Below are positions 59,371 to 64,000 of a stretch of 64,000 bases of DNA, in pieces. The notes under the pieces are model-generated. The model worked only from the letters and a program-made list of their open reading frames with translations. It was not told where the DNA came from and searched no databases. Both the position numbers and the translations under genes were made by a program. This DNA comes from Archaeoglobus sp. JdFR-27 (GTDB lineage Archaea > Halobacteriota > Archaeoglobi > Archaeoglobales > Archaeoglobaceae): the NCBI GenBank assembly GCA_002011235.1, contig MTMO01000007.1:40804-104803 (forward strand). Reading direction: 5' to 3'. Position 1 is the stretch's first letter, and every line of letters begins with the position of its first letter.

Positions 59371-61974
59371 CTACATAAGGTTTTTATAAAGCCTTATTTT
59401 CCTTAGGTACTTTTCTAGTTCGACAAGAAGAAACACCAGCGAAGATACGGCCACAATCTCAATCCACATACCGGCTTCGAGTGGCGAGGTATGCAGAATT
59501 GCGTTGAATTGAGGCGAATGCGTCGCTGCCAATTGCAGAACGATCATCGCAAATATTCCTATGTAGATTGCCCTATTCTTAAACTTCAGAGTTTTTATAA
59601 AGCTCAAATCAATACTTCTTGAACTCAGCAGATAGAATATCTCAAAAAACACTATCGTATTCATCGCTACTGTTCTGGCCACTTCGGTTTCGTAGTATTT
59701 GAAGAACAGAAAATACGCACCTACCACCAAAACCAAAGACACCCAGAATATCCTGAATAAAATCGCCGGATTCAGTAACTCTCCAGTTATCGGCTTGAGT
59801 TTAAGCAGATTCGGCTCTCTAGGCTCGAAAACTAGAGTCGTTCCCAATAGCACGGCTGTAACCGTATTGATCCAGAGTATCTGCACGGGCAAGATTGGAA
59901 GTGCTATGCCCAAAAGAAAGGCTGTAAGAACCACAAGACCCTCTCCAACATTGGTTGGTAGCATCCATGCGAGAATTCTTTGGATTTTTCTGAAAACGTT
60001 TCTACCTTCATCAATAGCTTCCACAATCGTTGCAAAATTATCGTCGAGCAAGATTATTTCGGCGGATTCCTTAGCCACTTCCGTGCCGGAACCCATTGCA
60101 ACGCCGATATCAGCCCGCTTTAATGCAGGGGCATCATTCACACCATCTCCAGTAACCGCAACTATCTCACGCATTTCCTGTAATAATTTGACTATCCTCA
60201 GCTTCATTCTTGGCAGGATTCTTGCAAATATGTTTGTCTTCTTTAAAACTTCCTTAAGCTCCTCATCGCTCATTTTTTCAACTTCGTAGCCAGCAGCTAT
60301 GCCATTAATACCGAGCCCCTTTGCAATGAACAATGCGGTACTTGGATGATCTCCGGTTATCATGATGACTCTTACACCAGCTTCCTTACATTTCCTGATT
60401 GCTTCATAACATTCCACCCTCGGAGGATCGATCATGCACTGATAGCCTAGAAAGATCAGATCGTCAATACCGACAATGTTTTCAATCCCATTAAAGTCTT
60501 CAAAAGCAACAGACTTGTATGCAAATGCCAGAACCCTTAAACCCTGAAAAGCCAGCTCTGATGCTATCTTCCGGAAATGAACCTCATCAAGCTCTACTAT
60601 TTCTCCATCTACCAAAGCCCATCTGCACATTGAAAGAATCCTTTCCGCTGAACCTTTTACATAGATTTCCACGGATTCTTCTTTTACTGCAGTTGCCATA
60701 TAGCGCACTGCAGGATCAAACGGAATTTCGTCAATAATCTCAAACTGTTTTTTGATTCCCGCCAGCGATGCAACTTCAAGAAGGGCTATTTCAGTTGGGT
60801 CTCCGCTTGTTACGGGCTCTCCATCTTTCAAGGAATAAATCGCAGTGTTGCATACGTAACCAGCTTTTATCGTGAGATATACATGCTCTGGAAGTTTTTC
60901 TCCGCTGAGAATAGAGCCACCCTCGATATCGTACTCCCTTCCTCCAGCAAATATTCTTACTACCCTCATTTTGTTCTGCGTGAGTGTTCCAGTTTTGTCC
61001 GTGCATATCGTCGTAACACCTCCCAGCGTTTCCACAGCCGGTAGTTTTCTAACCACAGCCTTCCTTTTCGCCATATCCCTGATACCAATTGCAAGGCTCA
61101 TTGTTACAAGAGCGGGCAAACTTTCAGGAATGGCTGCAACGGCTAAGCTGACCGAAGCTAGGAACATGAATGCAGGCTCATAACCTCTCCATAGTCCGAT
61201 TATAAAGTTTAAAATCGAGACTGCAACGATTATAAAGAAAATAAACTTGCTAAGATGCTTTATTCTACGCAGCAATGGCGTTTCAACGCCTTTTTCTACT
61301 TTAACGGTCTTTGCAATCTTACCTAGCTCGGTATTCTCGCCCGTAGCAACAACAACAGCTTTTCCGTAGCCTTCAAGAGCGAGACTCCCAGCAAAGACCA
61401 TGTTATTCCTTTCAGTAGCGGTTTTCTCAAGAATGGTTTCGGAAAACTTTTCAACAGGTGTAGACTCGCCCGTTAGTAAAGACTCATCAACGGTCAGATT
61501 TTTAACCTCAAATAGCCTCGCATCCGCCGGAACTTTCATTCCAGCTTCTATTACTACTACATCTCCCGGAACCACTTCTTTCGCAGGAATTTCCCTTTCA
61601 ACCTTTCTTATTACCCTTGCTTTAACTTCTACTATCTTCTTTAAAGATTCAATTGTTTTTTCCGCTTTTCTTTCCTGAACGTAGCCCATTACTGCATTTA
61701 TCAGCACGACTAGGAATATTATGGTTGCATCAACATATCGATGAAGAAATACCGTTACTAAACCGGCTATCATCAAAATGTAAATTAAGGGGTCGTTAAA
61801 GTGAGAAAGAAATCTTAAAATTCCGCTAATTTTCTTTTCTTCTTTTATCTCATTATATCCATATAATACAATCCTTTCTACAGCTTCTTCATTCGTTATG
61901 CCTTCAGGTGAGCTTTTAACAAGCTTGAAGACTTCTTGAACAGGGGTTCTGTACCATTCGATTTCCTTTTCCAT
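59371..61974 (-). CDS. P-type cation-transporting ATPase (P2-like)
   Basis: 867 residues. Phosphorylation motif DKTGTLTQNKM, actuator motif LTGESTPVEK, hinge TGDGVNDAPALKRADIGVAM and N-domain KGSAERIL are all intact. N-terminal cation-ATPase domain (EVFKLVKSSPEGITNEEAVE). Among ion ligands, M4 has AIPESLP (Glu kept) and M5 has TNVGEGL (Asn and Glu kept), but M6 reads NTVTAVLLG where SERCA-type pumps have the key Asp after VT. It is probably a Ca2+, Mn2+ or Na+ pump with altered site geometry. Integral membrane. Confidence 0.9.
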   Translation of the reverse strand: MEKEIEWYRTPVQEVFKLVKSSPEGITNEEAVERIVLYGYNEIKEEKKISGILRFLSHFNDPLIYILMIAGLVTVFLHRYVDATIIFLVVLINAVMGYVQERKAEKTIESLKKIVEVKARVIRKVEREIPAKEVVPGDVVVIEAGMKVPADARLFEVKNLTVDESLLTGESTPVEKFSETILEKTATERNNMVFAGSLALEGYGKAVVVATGENTELGKIAKTVKVEKGVETPLLRRIKHLSKFIFFIIVAVSILNFIIGLWRGYEPAFMFLASVSLAVAAIPESLPALVTMSLAIGIRDMAKRKAVVRKLPAVETLGGVTTICTDKTGTLTQNKMRVVRIFAGGREYDIEGGSILSGEKLPEHVYLTIKAGYVCNTAIYSLKDGEPVTSGDPTEIALLEVASLAGIKKQFEIIDEIPFDPAVRYMATAVKEESVEIYVKGSAERILSMCRWALVDGEIVELDEVHFRKIASELAFQGLRVLAFAYKSVAFEDFNGIENIVGIDDLIFLGYQCMIDPPRVECYEAIRKCKEAGVRVIMITGDHPSTALFIAKGLGINGIAAGYEVEKMSDEELKEVLKKTNIFARILPRMKLRIVKLLQEMREIVAVTGDGVNDAPALKRADIGVAMGSGTEVAKESAEIILLDDNFATIVEAIDEGRNVFRKIQRILAWMLPTNVGEGLVVLTAFLLGIALPILPVQILWINTVTAVLLGTTLVFEPREPNLLKLKPITGELLNPAILFRIFWVSLVLVVGAYFLFFKYYETEVARTVAMNTIVFFEIFYLLSSRSIDLSFIKTLKFKNRAIYIGIFAMIVLQLAATHSPQFNAILHTSPLEAGMWIEIVAVSSLVFLLVELEKYLRKIRLYKNLM

Positions 61975-62394
61975 TTATTAAGTAGGCAATTGGATCAATA
62001 ATAATCTTGTCCCTTAGAAGTGGTTGGTTTTGAGTTAGGATACTACAAGATGAGACAAAGTAAAAAATCCTAATTGAGTACTCAAAATCTGACTACAATT
62101 CACCTAATTTTATTTTGACTTCCTATAGAATTTAAAATTAATTCTACTACAAATATTGCATCTAAACCGCCCTTTTCTTTCAAATCACCAATCTAACGAC
62201 CATGATTTAACCTCAAGATTTTCACTTATTTACTTAATTCTTCTTCAGTCTCCCTTTCTCTCTATCCTCTCCCCATCCCCTCTTACGCCCCCGTTCAATT
62301 TCCTCAAGCAACTTGAGGATTTTTCTGCGGTTTCTGTAAATTATATAAACTTTTCTTCCTAGGAATTGGGATTAGGCTAATTTTTCTCTAACAA
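61975..62394. other. Intergenic region with orphan TATA and hairpin
   Basis: About 420 bases without a credible gene. On the minus strand a good TATA element (GTTTATATAA, about 62338-62347) is followed by a perfect hairpin CCTCAAG-TTG-CTTGAGG (62300-62316) and a purine-rich stretch with three runs of four or five G. A 40-codon open frame there lacks a start codon. It could be a small RNA. Confidence 0.35.
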
Positions 62395-62583
62395 TCACTT
62401 TATAACTGCTGGTATTTCAATATAGCATCTTGCTGGGGAAGTTTTAGTCCCTCTTCCGAATACTCTTTGTGTCCTATGAGTCCCTGAGCCACTAATTGTC
62501 TCTTTATCTGATATATCTCTAGCAATCAAAACCAGTTTTCTACCAACAAGGTGGAACTTTGGATCATCTATGGGAGTTGTCAT
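62395..62583 (-). CDS. Small basic protein of unknown function, operon gene 3
   Basis: 62 residues: an initial FHLVGRKLVLIARDISDKET strand-rich segment, then GSGTHRTQRVFGRGTKTSPA and RCYIEIPAVIK. Basic and glycine-rich with no recognised family; the RTQRVFGRGTK stretch could bind nucleic acid. The gene is well supported by a strong GAGGGAGG site six bases before the ATG and by its position 9 bases after the preceding gene. Confidence 0.62.
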   Translation of the reverse strand: MTTPIDDPKFHLVGRKLVLIARDISDKETISGSGTHRTQRVFGRGTKTSPARCYIEIPAVIK

Positions 62584-62592
62584 ACGCCTCCC

Positions 62593-63135
62593 TCAATATT
62601 CCTCTACATCCTTGATTTCAAGCTTACCTTCCTCAATTAGCTGTAAAAATACTTCATGGGCAATCTCATACGGGATTTGTAAAGCATCTGAGAGCTCAAG
62701 AGGGGTGATAATTTCACCTTTTTTATGTGAAATATACTCTTCGACAATTTTTTTAGCTTCTTCAAGAGAAATCTCTTTTACTATAGTCACAGCTTCTTGT
62801 TCCTTTAACCTCTCTTCAATTCGATCTAATTTCTCTTCTAGTCTTTCTAACTTATTTAGCAGATTGTTTATCGCAGAGGCCATCTTTGGGAGTTCTTCTT
62901 CGTAAATGTTGTCTATTTTAGCAGAGTATTTTGCCAAGGTGAGTATGAGAGATTCGAGGACCTTTTTAAATTCAGATTCTGCCTCAACTTTACGTAGTCT
63001 TTTTATTTCTATCATTTTCCTTCCAGCATGTGATTTAGGATGTTCTCCTTTTGTTTTAATCGCATATCGATCATGAAATAAATTTATTGACATTGTTCGC
63101 TTGAGCTTTTTTCTTGGCTCTGTCGGTTCGATCAT
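62593..63135 (-). CDS. Coiled-coil plus winged-helix protein of unknown function, operon gene 2
   Basis: 180 residues. A basic N-terminus (MIEPTEPRKKLKRTMSINLF) leads into a long heptad coiled coil (about 55-118, MASAINNLLNKLERLEEKLD, RIEERLKEQEA) and a C-terminal winged-helix-like domain (EIITPLELSDALQIPYEIAH, EVFLQLIEEGKLEIKDVEEY). It looks like a DNA-binding, oligomerising protein, perhaps the operon regulator. AGGTGAT precedes its ATG, 4 bases after the upstream gene. Confidence 0.65.
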   Translation of the reverse strand: MIEPTEPRKKLKRTMSINLFHDRYAIKTKGEHPKSHAGRKMIEIKRLRKVEAESEFKKVLESLILTLAKYSAKIDNIYEEELPKMASAINNLLNKLERLEEKLDRIEERLKEQEAVTIVKEISLEEAKKIVEEYISHKKGEIITPLELSDALQIPYEIAHEVFLQLIEEGKLEIKDVEEY

Positions 63136-63139
63136 TTTA

Positions 63140-63607
63140 TCACCTATGAACCATTACCAATTTATCAGCGGTTTTCATTAAATTAATGAGTGCTTCCAAA
63201 ATACTCTCTCTATCCTCGAGCTTACCATTAATGTACTCTTCAATATGCTCTAATGCCTTAACTAAAGATTCAATAAACTCTACCATCTCTTTGGGGATTG
63301 TTGGAGATATCATTTCAAGAAGATTCCTAAAATCTTCCCCAAGTTTTTCTGCATGCTCTTTCGCATGTGCAATTTCTTCGCTTTTTTTGGCCCCTTCAAA
63401 CAACTCAATATAATTCAAATCGTCGATTGTTTTGATTATGTAGTCCACTATCAAAGCAAGATAGTAATCTTCAGTTAAATAAGCCAGTGATTTTATATCC
63501 CCAAGATATGCGGATGTGGCACCAATGTTAAATTTCTTAGCCTCCACCTTTGCAGTATTTAAATATACAACTAGATTTTTGGCAATTTTTTCAGCTTCAA
63601 TCTTCAT
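63140..63607 (-). CDS. All-helical protein of unknown function, operon gene 1
   Basis: 155 residues, predicted wholly alpha-helical and acidic: EAEKIAKNLVVYLNTAKVEA, LAYLTEDYYLALIVDYIIKT, ELFEGAKKSEEIAHAKEHAE, PTIPKEMVEFIESLVKALEH. No motif or family recognised; the pattern recalls four-helix HEPN-like folds but no R-x4-6-H motif is present. GAGGTGTTGAG lies before the ATG, and a TATA-like AATTTATAAC lies further upstream near 63650. First gene of a three-gene operon next to tRNA-Tyr. Confidence 0.62.
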   Translation of the reverse strand: MKIEAEKIAKNLVVYLNTAKVEAKKFNIGATSAYLGDIKSLAYLTEDYYLALIVDYIIKTIDDLNYIELFEGAKKSEEIAHAKEHAEKLGEDFRNLLEMISPTIPKEMVEFIESLVKALEHIEEYINGKLEDRESILEALINLMKTADKLVMVHR

Positions 63608-63898
63608 TTACTCAACACCTCTCAAGTATTTAGCATAGCGAGAATTTTTGTTATAAATTTTGCTAATCTCCACATTACAACTATCCCTTATCTCGTTTAT
63701 ATCAATTTCTAGGAATCATGTTTTATATTGTCGAAATTTTCATTTCCCTAGTGTTCTCCAGTCTCATCATACACTCACGGAATTTATAGGGAGTATAAAA
63801 AAATCTTAGCTCGAATATTCAAAATTAGACCTAAACTCGCACAACCTAGAGTTAAAATAATCCTTAAACAGGTTGCGAAAGTAAGCTGGAGCTGATAT

Positions 63899-63905
63899 AA
63901 AAAAT
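63899..63905 (-). terminator. T-run terminator of tRNA-Tyr
   Basis: Directly after the tRNA 3' end the minus strand reads ATTTTTTATAT, the simple oligo-T stop used by archaeal RNA polymerase. Confidence 0.6.
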
Positions 63906-64000
63906 CCCGCCTCCCGGATTTGAACCGGGGACCACGCGATTACTGCTCGTCCGAGCAGTGACAAACTACAGTCGCGCGCTCTGGCCAGACTGAGCTAAGG
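63905..64000 (-). tRNA. tRNA-Tyr(GTA) with a 25-nt intron (5' end cut by window)
   Basis: Minus strand: 3' acceptor GGCGGG plus discriminator A (63905), T arm CCCGG-TTCAAAT-CCGGG, D arm TAGCTCAG, and anticodon stem CGCGA/TCGCG. The loop reads C-T-GTA-G, then 25 bases (63965 down to 63941) interrupt at position 37/38. The intron contains a strong hairpin (CTGCTCG-GA-CGAGCAG). The first four bases of the acceptor stem, expected CCCG, lie beyond the window. Confidence 0.92.
63941..63965 (-). other. Intron of tRNA-Tyr
   Basis: 25 bases at the canonical 37/38 site, starting TTTGTCACTG and ending GCAGTA, with a 7-bp internal stem. Fits bulge-helix-bulge splicing. Confidence 0.8.

Overview
The window reads as a euryarchaeal chromosome, most probably a member of the Archaeoglobales. 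The reasons are archaeal-only gene families (aIF2 gamma with a PIN-domain Fcf1-like neighbour, UPF0179, a UPF0200/UPF0201 fusion, membrane-anchored LonB, DUF22), TATA-box promoters with leaderless or short-leader transcripts, BHB-type introns in both tRNA genes, and a catabolic gene set (class III CoA-transferases, ADP-forming acyl-CoA synthetase, ferredoxin-linked 2-oxoacid oxidation) typical of that order. The species is not claimed.

Layout. 1-4.3 kb: end of a winged-helix regulator, a nitrilase-family amidohydrolase, an HDAC-like deacetylase, a broken small gene, a membrane protein, a metallophosphoesterase and UPF0179. 4.4-6.1 kb: aIF2 gamma and a PIN protein. 6.1-9.5 kb: a defence-like block with an MNT nucleotidyltransferase, its frameshifted HEPN partner and a GmrSD-like DUF262/DUF1524 protein, next to an intron-containing tRNA-Ile. 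9.7-15.7 kb: MFS exporter, SDR reductase, CstA peptide transporter, then a four-gene run with an ArsA/Get3-like ATPase, a MIP18-family protein and a membrane-anchored protein.

15.8-21.1 kb: an amino-acid uptake and oxidation locus in decay: 2-hydroxyacid dehydrogenase, NSS transporter with a 33-residue small subunit, a frameshifted Leu/Glu-type dehydrogenase, and a chimeric scrap of a 2-oxoacid:ferredoxin oxidoreductase operon, with a Bat-type regulator upstream. 21.5-29.9 kb: a coherent hydantoin-like catabolic cluster on the plus strand (two DUF917 proteins, HyuA-like ATPase-fold protein, NCS1 permease, hydantoin/Asp racemase, nitroreductase, small DUF6092-like protein, enolase-superfamily epimerase, Lrp regulator with a palindromic operator). 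It is the best candidate for an undescribed pathway.

30-54.7 kb: mostly housekeeping: two PflA-like radical SAM proteins, TldD/TldE, a triple-repeat DUF22 protein, LonB, a B12-dependent ribonucleotide reductase carrying a 365-residue intein, a flavoprotein, HIT, thioesterase, acyl-CoA synthetase, ArgC, two MFS carriers, a Toprim protein, DUF167, the UPF0200/0201 fusion, UspA and a pair of class III CoA-transferases. 54.7-64 kb: a lipoprotein gene broken by a 13-bp tandem duplication, a CBS-domain/HPF-like fusion, UPF0182, a P-type ATPase, a three-gene operon of unknown function and a tRNA-Tyr cut by the window end. At least five genes carry frameshifts or deletions, so either this genome has many fresh pseudogenes or the assembly has indel errors. 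The 13-bp duplication and the por fusion cannot be simple base-calling slips.
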